Source: JACJVV01 sp964581515
GTDB lineage: Archaea > Nanobdellota > Nanobdellia > Woesearchaeales > JACJVV01
Length of the DNA stretch: 64,000 bases
Direction: 5' to 3'
Assembly: GCA_964581515.1 (NCBI GenBank)
Contig: CAZOOV010000004.1
Span: forward strand, 62,001 to 126,000
Each line of letters starts with the position of its first letter. Positions within the stretch are counted from its first letter, which is position 1. Of the stretch, positions 25,112-33,890 are shown in pieces. The notes under the pieces are model-generated. The model was not told the origin of the DNA, ran no database searches, and was given only the letters and a program-made list of their open reading frames with translations. Both the position numbers and the translations under genes were made by a program.

Positions 25112-26169
25112 TATTTCCACACTCCTTCAATCACTTCACCACACTTGCCACACTGTCCATCTTTAAAGTTTTCGATGTTTGCTAAGAACCCTTCTCTTTT
25201 TATCAACAATTCATTGCATTTTGGACAATATGAGGCAGACCTTTCATCATCAATCACATTTCCTACATATACATATTTCAGTCCAGCTTTTTTCCCGATA
25301 TCATAAGCTTTTATCAAACCTGAATGTTTGGTCGCTTCAACATCTGTAAGCTTATAGTCCGGTCGAAATGCACTGATATGCCATGGTATCTCTTCACTAA
25401 CAGAAGCTATGAACTCTGCAATCTTCTTTAATTCTTCCTCAGAATCATTTTTTCCAGGAATTAGGAGTGTAGTTATCTCAATCCAGATTCCCATCTTATG
25501 TGCTTTTTTTATTGTATCAAGCACATATTTTAGTTTTGCTTTGCATAATTTATTATAGAACTTCTCATCAAAAGATTTTAAATCAATATTCATAGCATCG
25601 ATGAATCCATTCATCTTCTCAAGAGCTTCATCGCTTTCATATCCATTTGTTACAAGAATATTTTTAATGCCTTTTTTCTTTGCAAGCTTTGCAGTGTCAT
25701 ACAGATATTCAAAAAATATTGTCGGTTCATTATATGTATAAGCTATTGTAGGAATCTTCTTATTCACGCATATATCAGCAATTGTTTCAGGAAGCAAATC
25801 TTCTCCAGCTATCTCATCACTTTGAGACATCTGCCAATTCTGGCAAAAATCGCATTTGAAATTGCACCCCATTGTTCCAAGGGAGAATATATCTGTTCCA
25901 GGAAGAAAATGATATAATGGTTTTTTCTCTATTGGGTCAATATTGACTCCTGCTGCTTTTCCATATGCAAGAAGATATAATTTTCCATCTTTATTCTTCC
26001 GAACGCCGCATATCCCTGTCTTTCCAGGAAGTATCTTGCAGTAATGCCTGCACGCAGTGCACTTTACTTTTTTCTCATCTACTTTATCTTTTTCTGCCTT
26101 CTTCTTGCTGTCTTTATCATCTCTCTTCTTATCGCCTTCAAGCTTCTCATAAAGAATGCATTCATGCAT
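25111..26169 (-). CDS. Radical SAM enzyme (AmmeMemoRadiSam system)
   Basis: 352 residues, PflA-like. The 4Fe-4S motif is CNFKCDFC (102-109), preceded by an N-terminal CTACRHYC zinc or cluster site typical of this subfamily. It ends with a zinc ribbon (CPKC, CGKC) and GVWK. A Lys/Asp-rich insertion lies at residues 12-36. It is the first gene of the AmmeMemoRadiSam cluster. The substrate of this system is not established. Confidence 0.87.
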   Translation of the reverse strand: MHECILYEKLEGDKKRDDKDSKKKAEKDKVDEKKVKCTACRHYCKILPGKTGICGVRKNKDGKLYLLAYGKAAGVNIDPIEKKPLYHFLPGTDIFSLGTMGCNFKCDFCQNWQMSQSDEIAGEDLLPETIADICVNKKIPTIAYTYNEPTIFFEYLYDTAKLAKKKGIKNILVTNGYESDEALEKMNGFIDAMNIDLKSFDEKFYNKLCKAKLKYVLDTIKKAHKMGIWIEITTLLIPGKNDSEEELKKIAEFIASVSEEIPWHISAFRPDYKLTDVEATKHSGLIKAYDIGKKAGLKYVYVGNVIDDERSASYCPKCNELLIKREGFLANIENFKDGQCGKCGEVIEGVWK

Positions 26170-26241
26170 GATTCAGGTAGATTATCTAGGCTTAAAAACC
26201 TTACGTATGCTTGTCTTATGCTTATGTTACCACAATACAGT

Positions 26242-26268
26242 GGTTACAAACCAAAAGATTTATAAATA
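26242..26268 (+). promoter_or_regulatory. BRE/TATA promoter of macro-domain gene, related to 5139 and 33891
   Basis: GGTTACAAACC (26242-26252), then AAAAG and TATA ATTTATAAATA. It keeps the GGT-5 nt-ACC halves of the two stronger copies, but the 10-bp dyad in front is degenerate. Confidence 0.5.
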
Positions 26269-26288
26269 AACCATCTTTAGTTGAACTT

Positions 26289-26813
26289 ATGATAGTCAGA
26301 GAAAAAGGAGATCTTTTTGCTAATCAGCACGAGGCATATGCTCATGGCGTTAGTAATCTAGGAAAGATGGGCAAAGGTATTGCTGTCAAGTTCAAAAAGA
26401 TGTATCCTGAAATGTTTCAGATATACAGGTCTCTTTGTCATGAGGATGAGCTAAAACCAGGCGATAGTTATTTCTTTCGTGCTGATGATGGTAGACCTTC
26501 AGTATTTAATCTGGTAACACAAGATTCCTTAAAAGAAGCACAGGCTGTTTATCTTGAAGAAAGTATAGAAAAGATGTACGTTCAGGCAAGACAAGAGGAT
26601 ATAACTGATATTGCAATGCCTATGATTGGATGCGGTCTTGGAAAATTGAGTGTAGATCGTTTGATTGGTGCTCTTAATGCTTTTGCTCGCGATTCATATC
26701 ATCATGTTACTGTTTATGATCATGTATCTGAGAATGTACCTGATAATGTATTTGATACTCCACCTGATATTAAATCAGGTAATAAACATATTGCTTATGC
26801 TGCAAGAAGATAA
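26289..26813 (+). CDS. Macro domain protein (ADP-ribose binding/hydrolase)
   Basis: About 174 residues, a single macro domain: GDLFANQHEAYAHGVSNLGKMGKGIAVKFKK then IAMPMIGCGLGKL. It resembles the OARD1/DarG-type branch that removes ADP-ribose from nucleic acid or protein. The ATG at 26289 is used because TATA lies about 25 nt upstream, inside an in-frame extension. No DarT toxin is recognisable next to it, but the convergent, slightly overlapping neighbour at 26795 is of unknown function. Confidence 0.78.
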   Translation: MIVREKGDLFANQHEAYAHGVSNLGKMGKGIAVKFKKMYPEMFQIYRSLCHEDELKPGDSYFFRADDGRPSVFNLVTQDSLKEAQAVYLEESIEKMYVQARQEDITDIAMPMIGCGLGKLSVDRLIGALNAFARDSYHHVTVYDHVSENVPDNVFDTPPDIKSGNKHIAYAARR

Positions 26814-27688
26814 ACCTTATTTCTTATACTGAGTTTAAATCCTTTTTGAGGTTTTGGTGCTTTTATTGGTAAGTTCTTTGATTCTATAGCAAACTTTGCA
26901 GGGTCTCCTTGTTTGACTCTTATCCACACTGAATGCGCAGGTGCCATTATCTTTACGACTATGAATGAGTCTGCATGCTTTGCACCAAGGACTTTTCTTA
27001 TTTCTTTTTCAGATTTGCCAGCTAATCTTCCTGACTCTGCAATATAGCAGTAAGGATCACGTCCTATTGCAAATACATTATTTGTAGACGGTGTTATGAC
27101 TCTATTATGATATATCTCTCTGATTGTTTCTTCGCTAGAGTAATGTTCGCCAGTGACTTCGACAAAAACACCTGTGATATGGTGTATCACTTTTATACCC
27201 TGGACCATCTTGCCTTCAAAATAAATATTTGAGCCATTATTTTTAAGCCATCCTTTATTGAATACTATTGCGTGGTCTCTTGCCTTGATTATGTCTGAGA
27301 CCTTCACATATTCTTTGCTTTTTGCTCCTGGCTTATAGTCTAAGTATTCTTCTTCATGCTCAAGCATGCTTTGAATTCTTTCAAGAAGAAATGAAAGATT
27401 ATCTATCTCAGGACTACCTTGACTAAAGCTTGTGCTTTTGAGTAATGAATGCAAATCTTTCAATTGTCTTATTATCTCGCGTTTATCTGCATCAGTGATG
27501 TAACCATAATGGTACATATCTTGTATAAGGTCAAATATTTCTTTATCTTCTTTGTCTATCTGGGTTATTATAGAACTTCCAGGAGTGAGTATGCCTTTGA
27601 GTATTTCTCTATGTAATTCTGCATTCTCCTCTCTAATATCCTTTACTTCCCGTCTTAATTTCTGTACAAATTTTTTTGGAAAAATCAT
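26795..27688 (-). CDS. Hypothetical protein with N-terminal coiled coil
   Basis: 297 residues. Residues 1-35 are a predicted coiled coil (KFVQKLRREVKDIREENAEL); 45-120 are helical; 120-297 are mixed alpha/beta. I recognise no family. Its 3' end overlaps the macro-domain gene tail to tail by 19 nt. TATA AATATTTATAATG about 27 nt upstream fits a leaderless start. A link to ADP-ribose biology is only suggested by the neighbour. Confidence 0.55.
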   Translation of the reverse strand: MIFPKKFVQKLRREVKDIREENAELHREILKGILTPGSSIITQIDKEDKEIFDLIQDMYHYGYITDADKREIIRQLKDLHSLLKSTSFSQGSPEIDNLSFLLERIQSMLEHEEEYLDYKPGAKSKEYVKVSDIIKARDHAIVFNKGWLKNNGSNIYFEGKMVQGIKVIHHITGVFVEVTGEHYSSEETIREIYHNRVITPSTNNVFAIGRDPYCYIAESGRLAGKSEKEIRKVLGAKHADSFIVVKIMAPAHSVWIRVKQGDPAKFAIESKNLPIKAPKPQKGFKLSIRNKVYLLAA

Positions 27689-27767
27689 ATGATTCTTCTC
27701 AATGTTTGGGCATTATAAATATTTCTCTTCCTTGCACCAATTTTTTGGTCTTTCTTTATAAATAGAA

Positions 27768-27800
27768 ACATTTATATAGGGGTATACTAATATGTATACT
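27768..27800 (+). promoter_or_regulatory. Promoter with paired GTATAC sites
   Basis: TATA CATTTATATAG (about 27769-27779) is followed by GTATAC at 27782 and 27794, twelve bp apart within a TATACTA direct repeat. The pair lies between TATA and the expected start site of the DUF1704 gene, where a repressor would bind. Confidence 0.4.
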
Positions 27801-27844
27801 AGTTTGTGTATTTAATACTCTTATTCAGCCAATCATAACCTAAA

Positions 27845-28930
27845 ATGACCTCAACAGATTATACCCGGGTGGACCAGCTTCTTTGTGAAATAGCTAATAG
27901 CCTATCAAGGATCCCTTATCTTCCGACGAACCTGCAGGAGGAAAAAGAGAAATTCTTCAAGAGCAGTTCTTATAATCCTACTTTTACATATGAAAAAGAA
28001 AAAGAAGATTTACAAGCAGTAAAGAAGAATCTTCTCTCGATAAAGATTGATGCAGATTCAATTGGTATTCTTTTCATTAAAAAAAGAAATGAACTTCTTA
28101 AGATAATTGATATGATGGAGAAAGTAGGCACGCATAAGTTTACAGAAGCATCAAAATCATTATATGGGGTGCCAGATGACATACTTGTAAAGAATGCATG
28201 GCGTCTGATTGGTTTACATGACGTCCCTCAGAATACATATGTTTCTGCACCTCAGGCAAGAGTCAGGCTTGAATATGCTATGATGAGATATGGATTCAAT
28301 GGTTGGAAGATTCTTGAGAAAGAGATGGCTTCTCGTGCCTGTGTAAACACTACACATAAGGCTTTGTATCTAAAGAAAAATTCTTTTTTCACAAATAAAT
28401 TCATAAACAGGCTTATTGTCCACGAGATTGGCACTCATATTATGAGATATGAGAATGGCAAACAGCAGCCTTATAATATATTCTCAATGGGTCTTACTAA
28501 TTATCTTGGTACAGAAGAAGGGCTTGCTGTTGTAAATGAAGAATTGAATCATTGTTTGACACGAGCAACACTTAAGACATATGCAGCAAGGGTTATAGCT
28601 GTTCATAAGGCATTGAAATGCACTTTTAGAGAGACTTATAATTATCTTGTAAAATATCTTGGTAAAGAGAACGCTTTTGAGGTAACACTAAGGGCTAAGC
28701 GAGGGATCGGAAACACTTTCTTTCCAGGCGCGTTCACTAAAGATCATTTATATCTCAAAGGATATATCGAGGTAAAGAAATATCTTAATAATGGTGGAGA
28801 GTTAAGAAAACTTTATTATGGTAAGATTGGAGTTAAGGATATTCCAATTGTGGAGACTGTCCCTGATCTGGTAAATCCACTATTCCTCTCAAAGATGAAA
28901 CATTACACAAAGAGCATGCAGTACAGATGA
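27845..28930 (+). CDS. DUF1704 (MATCAP/QEGLA-type) metallopeptidase-like protein
   Basis: 361 residues. The zinc motif HEIGTH (196-201) is followed about 30 residues later by TEEGLAVVNEE, the counterpart of the QEGLA motif that names the bacterial family. The family includes the human tubulin tyrosine carboxypeptidases MATCAP/KIAA0895. The N-terminal 100 residues are helical. Substrate in this organism is unknown. A palindromic site lies between its TATA box and start. Confidence 0.75.
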   Translation: MTSTDYTRVDQLLCEIANSLSRIPYLPTNLQEEKEKFFKSSSYNPTFTYEKEKEDLQAVKKNLLSIKIDADSIGILFIKKRNELLKIIDMMEKVGTHKFTEASKSLYGVPDDILVKNAWRLIGLHDVPQNTYVSAPQARVRLEYAMMRYGFNGWKILEKEMASRACVNTTHKALYLKKNSFFTNKFINRLIVHEIGTHIMRYENGKQQPYNIFSMGLTNYLGTEEGLAVVNEELNHCLTRATLKTYAARVIAVHKALKCTFRETYNYLVKYLGKENAFEVTLRAKRGIGNTFFPGAFTKDHLYLKGYIEVKKYLNNGGELRKLYYGKIGVKDIPIVETVPDLVNPLFLSKMKHYTKSMQYR

Positions 28931-28933
28931 TTG

Positions 28934-29083
28934 TTATTGTGAAACCTTTGTCAGCACCTTCTATTGTGATCGAAGCTTATCTAATCGTAAGACGCTGTAT
29001 GAACTAAAATCTATCAAGTTACATCTTGATTTTAGCTGAGAGAACTGGTGCTGACCGAGCAAAGTGAGTGGGTTTCACAATAA
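28934..29083. ncRNA. Structured element filling a convergent intergenic gap
   Basis: A perfect 13-bp terminal inverted repeat TTATTGTGAAACC/GGTTTCACAATAA (28934-28946 with 29071-29083) encloses TCAGCACC/GGTGCTGA (28951-28958 with 29047-29054). Inside is a further hairpin, CTAAAAT..CAAG/CTTGATTTTAG. The gap between the two convergent genes is occupied almost exactly. It may be an ncRNA, a bidirectional terminator or a small palindromic mobile element. I see no C/D, RNase P, SRP or tRNA signature, and the strand is uncertain. Confidence 0.55.
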
Positions 29084-29085
29084 TT

Positions 29086-30165
29086 TTAGAAAACCATATT
29101 CTTTAACGCTTTTAATCCCAATGGCCATAGTCTTGGCTCTTTCAATGCCAGATGAAATGCAAATTTAGTAGGAAAATTCCTATCAACACTTCCTATGAAC
29201 TTCTTATTCTTCTCACTCTGAAATATTTCCACAATTCTGTTCATATTATCATCGCTCATCTTGTTTATGGCGTCCCTTATCTTGAGGCTCACCCATAGAT
29301 CTTTGCCAATATCTTTTTTTATATTCTTCACAAAATTTTCTTTATCTTCTGCAAGTATTTTCCCAGCCATCATGCCATATATTATTCCTCCATATGTTGA
29401 AGCTTTTACATGTGTTGCAGCGTCACCAATGAGAAATACATTTCCATCTCTTATCTTTTGTTTTGGATTGTATAATGGTACAGCACCATGTTGGTTCTCA
29501 ATTACTTTATTGTTGCCGACCATATCTTTAAATACAGCTTTCATCTGATTCAGATCTCTTCCTATTACTCCTACTCTTGCTATTTTATCATCTTCGGGAA
29601 CTACCCACGAGAATTCTCCCTTGTTGAGAAATACTGTTGTTGTTCCTTCTTCAAGTCCTTTATATCTGCATCTTATTTGCCAGCCATGTATGAACTTTCT
29701 GTTTCCATAAAGTCCAGCGCTTTTTGCTACTTGGCTCATAGGTCCATCAGCACCCACAATGATATTTGTATCATAACTCCTTTTTGAAGTCTTAATTTTG
29801 TATTGACTCTTCCCTATATGTTTAAATCCTAGAAACTTTTCTTTCAGATGCAGTTTTGCACCATTGTTCATAGCAAGTTCTGCAATATGTTGGTCAAATC
29901 CCCTTCTGTTAAGGAGTATTTCTTTTTCTTTCAGCTTTACATATAGTTCTTCTTTGTTTGGAGCGATTATTTTATACTGCTTTGTCATGCTTACTATTGC
30001 ATCTTTTGGGATCTTCACTAATTTGTTTACAGCAGAAGTAAGGATTCCTGTGCATGATACTGGTTTTCCTACAGCATCGTGTTCTTCAAATATATGCACT
30101 TCATCATTCTTTTCTTTAGAAGCATAATAACTCCCTGCAGGTCCTGCACCTATGACGCTTATCAT
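29086..30165 (-). CDS. Geranylgeranyl reductase family FAD protein
   Basis: 359 residues. The FAD fingerprint is VIGAGPAGSYYA (4-15), then SCTGIL and a second FAD motif GDAATHVKASTYGGI. The family saturates isoprenoid double bonds, for example in archaeal membrane lipids (digeranylgeranylglycerophospholipid reductase) or other prenyl compounds. The lipid role is inferred from the family. It ends 3 nt from the structured element at 28934-29083. Confidence 0.8.
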   Translation of the reverse strand: MISVIGAGPAGSYYASKEKNDEVHIFEEHDAVGKPVSCTGILTSAVNKLVKIPKDAIVSMTKQYKIIAPNKEELYVKLKEKEILLNRRGFDQHIAELAMNNGAKLHLKEKFLGFKHIGKSQYKIKTSKRSYDTNIIVGADGPMSQVAKSAGLYGNRKFIHGWQIRCRYKGLEEGTTTVFLNKGEFSWVVPEDDKIARVGVIGRDLNQMKAVFKDMVGNNKVIENQHGAVPLYNPKQKIRDGNVFLIGDAATHVKASTYGGIIYGMMAGKILAEDKENFVKNIKKDIGKDLWVSLKIRDAINKMSDDNMNRIVEIFQSEKNKKFIGSVDRNFPTKFAFHLALKEPRLWPLGLKALKNMVF

Positions 30166-30205
30166 ATTATGGGATTGGTATCCCTACTATAAAAAACTTA
30201 TGTAC

Positions 30206-30754
30206 TCAACTTTCAATAGAACTATCTTTCTTATCTGCAAATGATTCAAGATACATCTTTTGCACACCATCATCATGATAGAGTACAATCACTTTCATTG
30301 AATGTTTCTCAGAAATAATCTTTAACTTTTTTGCAATCTCACTAAAATTCTTTTGCACTCCTTCACATCTATGGTCCATCATTATGTAAGTGCCTTTATT
30401 CATGTCTTCGTCAAATGTCTCGCTTACATACAATGGATACTCCATACAAAATGTCATATCAAGTTCTTCTTTTTGGTCGTGTATCTTGCATCCTTTATCT
30501 TTTGTCAGTAATGGACATCTATCGACCAGGATATAACCTTTTGTGCCGTCTTTTTTGAGCTTTCCCTCATTAAGCATCCTTTTGACTCCTTCAGCTCCAA
30601 ACATCGACACTGCAGTGTAGCTCTCAAGCTTTATGCCAAAGTCTTCAGAAAGGTTCATACAGCAATGCTTATGAGGTGGACAATCAGAACAATTAAGAAA
30701 ACTTTGCTTAAGTTCATTTATTTCTGTGAACAATTCGTTCGGTAGTCTCTGCAT
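30206..30754 (-). CDS. YkgJ-like cysteine-cluster protein
   Basis: 182 residues with the Cys pattern CSDCPPHKHCC (22-32), then CPLL..GCKIH and FCMEYPL, typical of the YkgJ Fe/Zn-cluster family. It is soluble. It precedes the geranylgeranyl reductase gene on the same strand by 40 nt and may share its transcript. Confidence 0.7.
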   Translation of the reverse strand: MQRLPNELFTEINELKQSFLNCSDCPPHKHCCMNLSEDFGIKLESYTAVSMFGAEGVKRMLNEGKLKKDGTKGYILVDRCPLLTKDKGCKIHDQKEELDMTFCMEYPLYVSETFDEDMNKGTYIMMDHRCEGVQKNFSEIAKKLKIISEKHSMKVIVLYHDDGVQKMYLESFADKKDSSIES

Positions 30755-30932
30755 ATATGCTTATTTAGATTCAATATTTATAATCTTTACTGTGTATTTG
30801 TTTATATGAAGCTAGTTGTGAGCCAGTTCCATGGAGAAGGTATTTGGCGAACGTCGTTATTATTTATCAAATACCTATTCAGATAACTCCTTTTCCGATA
30901 CTTTTAAAAACATCCTTCTCCTAACATCAACT

Positions 30933-31199
30933 ATGGATTATGACTTAGAGCTTAACAAGATAATTGAAACTGTAAAGAAGAATAAGTACAAGACTGTTCT
31001 GCTTCAGCTACCTGATGGTCTGAAGCCAAAAGCAAAAGATATAGTTGATGAGCTTCTCTCAAAGACTACTGCTGAAGTTATGATATGGTCAGGGAGTTGT
31101 TACGGCGCATGTGATATTCCTTTGGGAATAAAAGAATTAGGTGTGGATTTATTTGTACAGCTAGGTCATAATGCATTCAAGAAGACAAATGGATGGTAG
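30933..31199 (+). CDS. dph2: Diphthamide synthase Dph2, N-terminal fragment
   Basis: 88 residues from the ATG at 30933, which lies about 28 nt after TATA CTTTTAAAAA and so is preferred over ATG at 30831. It covers Dph2 domain 1 with TVLLQLPDGLK and the cluster cysteine segment GSCYGACD, then stops soon after VQLGHNAF, where full Dph2 continues in VHFGH. The rest is in another frame from 31193, overlapping by 7 nt (ATGGTAG). The two pieces together make a complete Dph2-type radical enzyme that transfers the 3-amino-3-carboxypropyl group to EF2. Confidence 0.75.
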   Translation: MDYDLELNKIIETVKKNKYKTVLLQLPDGLKPKAKDIVDELLSKTTAEVMIWSGSCYGACDIPLGIKELGVDLFVQLGHNAFKKTNGW

Positions 31200-31963
31200 C
31201 AAATAGAAAGTCAAATGAATACAAAATGGAAACATTATTTATCGATGCAAAATATAAGAAGAAGGTTAAGCTAAATAAGAAAGCATTAGATCTTCTGAAG
31301 AATTACAAGACTGTTGCATTATATACTGCTGTTCAGTTCTTAGGTCAGATGGAAGATATCACAAATCAATTATCCCAAAATAAGATCAAAGCATTTTCAT
31401 CAAAACCAGTAAGAACAAATGAAAAATCTCAACTGCTTGGCTGTGATACATATTATGAAAATCTAAATCTAAAACAAAAACCAGATGCTTTTCTTTATGT
31501 TGGTGATGGTAATTTCCATCCTATGGCATTAGTGCTTGCTCAAAAGGATATGGACTCAATTAAACCAGTCATCAAGTATGATCCTATCTCAAAAAAGACA
31601 GATATCATGGATATAGATATAATTCAAAGAATACTTAGAAAATGTAGAGGCTCACTTATGAAATTTCTTAATGCTAAGGCTATTGGTGTTTTCATAACAA
31701 CAAAACCAGGTCAGCAGCAGCTTAAGGCAAGCAAGAAGTTGCAATCTAAGTATCCTAAGAAAAAGTTCTATTATTTTTTAGGCAATGATCTTAATATGGA
31801 TGACTTTGAGAATTTTCCTTTTATTGATATGTGGATAAATACAGCGTGCCCAAGGATTGGTCTTGATGATGGTGTAGATATGTCCAGGGGCATTGTCAAT
31901 CTCAATGAAGCTCTTGATGCAGAGAAACTTCTGTCAAAAGAGAGCATTCTGACTTCAATATAA
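31193..31963 (+). CDS. dph2: Diphthamide synthase Dph2, C-terminal fragment
   Basis: 256 residues carrying Dph2 domains 2 and 3. The second and third cluster cysteines appear in LLGCDTYYE and in NTACPRIGLDDG. The start ATG overlaps the stop of the N-terminal piece, which suggests re-initiation or a minus-one shift during translation. No long homopolymer lies at the junction, so a simple run-length sequencing error is less likely, but an indel cannot be excluded. Confidence 0.75.
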   Translation: MVANRKSNEYKMETLFIDAKYKKKVKLNKKALDLLKNYKTVALYTAVQFLGQMEDITNQLSQNKIKAFSSKPVRTNEKSQLLGCDTYYENLNLKQKPDAFLYVGDGNFHPMALVLAQKDMDSIKPVIKYDPISKKTDIMDIDIIQRILRKCRGSLMKFLNAKAIGVFITTKPGQQQLKASKKLQSKYPKKKFYYFLGNDLNMDDFENFPFIDMWINTACPRIGLDDGVDMSRGIVNLNEALDAEKLLSKESILTSI

Positions 31964-32084
31964 TTAATTCATATTGGATTTTTCATTCTAAATTATGTAC
32001 TTCTTAATAAGGTTGAGATTATATAAATACTTATAAAAGAAATTCTGCTAGTTATTTCAATAGCAACAACGAGGTGAAGCAATC

Positions 32085-32489
32085 ATGGACGAAACATTTA
32101 GTTCTGAAAATAGAGAGTACATTTTACCTGTCAGTATAATGTCAAAATTGATGCCTGAGATGTATCACGCAATGAGAGCAGAATCAAAAAGCCATGCTAC
32201 TGGTTTTGATCTGCATCCTACATTTGATATAAGGAGAGTATATGCATTTCCTTGGAGTGAGGAGTCATTTAGTTTCTATCATCCTACGTTGAAAAGAGAT
32301 GATGATATATTTACAGCACGGTTTGATATAGTGGCTGCAAGGCTTGATGGAGCAAGACAGGATCTTGCAGATCTTGCATCATTGCAGATTACAGAAGATG
32401 GAGCCCATGAACGTCTTCATGTCAATCCAAGGCAAGGTCTTTTAGTGGATCCAGCAGTACTATACAAAGTAGCTGAGAAATATCTCTGA
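32085..32489 (+). CDS. Hypothetical soluble protein
   Basis: 134 residues, no recognisable family, no membrane segment. A Shine-Dalgarno GAGGTGA lies 7 nt before the ATG and TATA TATATAAATACT is near 32020, so the mRNA has a leader of about 35 nt. Stands alone. Confidence 0.6.
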   Translation: MDETFSSENREYILPVSIMSKLMPEMYHAMRAESKSHATGFDLHPTFDIRRVYAFPWSEESFSFYHPTLKRDDDIFTARFDIVAARLDGARQDLADLASLQITEDGAHERLHVNPRQGLLVDPAVLYKVAEKYL

Positions 32490-32520
32490 TTATTTTATTA
32501 TTTTATTCTATTCTATTATC

Positions 32521-33852
32521 TTATCTATAAGAAGTATAGACTGCATGTAATATATCTGTTGATTTAGAGAATATGTTACTCTCCTCAGCTTTGGAAGTAG
32601 TCTCTCCTCTTTCTATTGATCTTATTATTTCCATTCCTTCATCAATTGCTTTTACACAATTTGCTGCATTTGTTTCAGGCAGTTTTCTATTCTTTCTTAC
32701 TCCTTCAATAGTATCTTCCCATATCTGATAAGTTCTTTTGTCTATCCTTCTGTTGAATTCTCCAACACCTGCGAATAGATGCCAGAATGATTCTATATGA
32801 CCTGGATATTGATGATCTATCTCTTGTTTTTGATACATCATTGTCGTCTCTCCGAATAAGAATGGAAAATATTCTGGATGATCTTTGAATGTTTGTGCAT
32901 ACTCTTCAATTGTATCTAGTGTCGAATCTTTATCTGCTACTATGATATATATTTGCGGTACAACATCATAATCAAGGAGTACATCTATTGCTTGCATATT
33001 CTGTTCTGCTGTTACTTTCTTGTTCCATGATACTAATTGTTCATCGAGGAAAGATTCCACTCCGAGTCTTACGACATATATTCTTCCATGTTTTTGCACT
33101 TCTGCAAGATTGTCTCTTGCTTTCAGGATGCTGTCTGATCTTGCATTGACAATAAGTCGATAATCGAGTCCATCTGAACTCATAGCATTATCAATTGTAT
33201 TTACCCATGATGGTCTATTGAAGAAATTCTGATCCATGAATATCATTTTTTGAACATTTCCATGTTCACTTTGGAGCTTATGCATGTCATCAATCACATC
33301 AGTTATGTCTCTATGTTTAATCTTTGGTGTTATCTCATCTTCTGTACAGAATGTACAACGTCCAAAACATCCGATTGATGATATTGAGATATATGAACCA
33401 TCATTATGTTTAGGGGTTAATGGTGCATGCATATGCCATCTGTTTGGATCAAGAGGAGAAAAAGGATTTTCAGGTATATATCCTTCTTTTGTATAAGCGA
33501 CTGACTCATCTCCATCAAGTAATTGTCTTAATCGCGGGATAGCTTCACCTGCTATCGCAAGGTCAGCACCAACTTTTTCCATAGTCTCCTGCGGTCTTAA
33601 TGTTGTCTGCGGACCTCCGATGATAACTCTTGCTTTAGGTGCTTTCTTTCTTGCTTTCTTTATTCTTTCTCTTACTTTCTCTTCATCTGAACGAAGCACA
33701 GTTGCACCTATATAATCGGGTTTAAACCATCGCATCTTCTTGAAGAAATCAGGTGAATACCATCTAGGTTCATGTTCTCCTTGTATCAGAGAATGTCCCA
33801 GATAGGGTATATGCAGTGTTTCTCTATCTTCTATGAATGCTATTTTTGCCAT
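32521..33852 (-). CDS. B12-binding-type radical SAM protein
   Basis: 443 residues. An N-terminal B12-binding-like Rossmann region (about 1-115, with KARVIIGGPQTTLRP) precedes a radical SAM core with CFGRCTFC (162-169). The same layout occurs in methylthiotransferase- and P-methylase-like B12 radical SAM proteins. The canonical DxHxxG cobalamin motif is not obvious, so cobalamin binding is uncertain. Substrate unknown. It is divergent from the gene at 34004, with a shared dyad promoter between. Confidence 0.75.
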   Translation of the reverse strand: MAKIAFIEDRETLHIPYLGHSLIQGEHEPRWYSPDFFKKMRWFKPDYIGATVLRSDEEKVRERIKKARKKAPKARVIIGGPQTTLRPQETMEKVGADLAIAGEAIPRLRQLLDGDESVAYTKEGYIPENPFSPLDPNRWHMHAPLTPKHNDGSYISISSIGCFGRCTFCTEDEITPKIKHRDITDVIDDMHKLQSEHGNVQKMIFMDQNFFNRPSWVNTIDNAMSSDGLDYRLIVNARSDSILKARDNLAEVQKHGRIYVVRLGVESFLDEQLVSWNKKVTAEQNMQAIDVLLDYDVVPQIYIIVADKDSTLDTIEEYAQTFKDHPEYFPFLFGETTMMYQKQEIDHQYPGHIESFWHLFAGVGEFNRRIDKRTYQIWEDTIEGVRKNRKLPETNAANCVKAIDEGMEIIRSIERGETTSKAEESNIFSKSTDILHAVYTSYR

Positions 33853-33890
33853 TGATTGAACTGAACCTGGGCTTGTTTATATAGTTTGTC

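Noticed and set aside
26211..26288. N-terminal extension of the macro-domain protein
   Set aside because: The BRE/TATA promoter lies within it and the domain starts at the ATG at 26289.
28934..29083. RNase P, SRP RNA or intron-bearing tRNA
   Set aside because: Universal RNase P and SRP motifs and a T-loop are absent, so it is left as an unassigned structured element.
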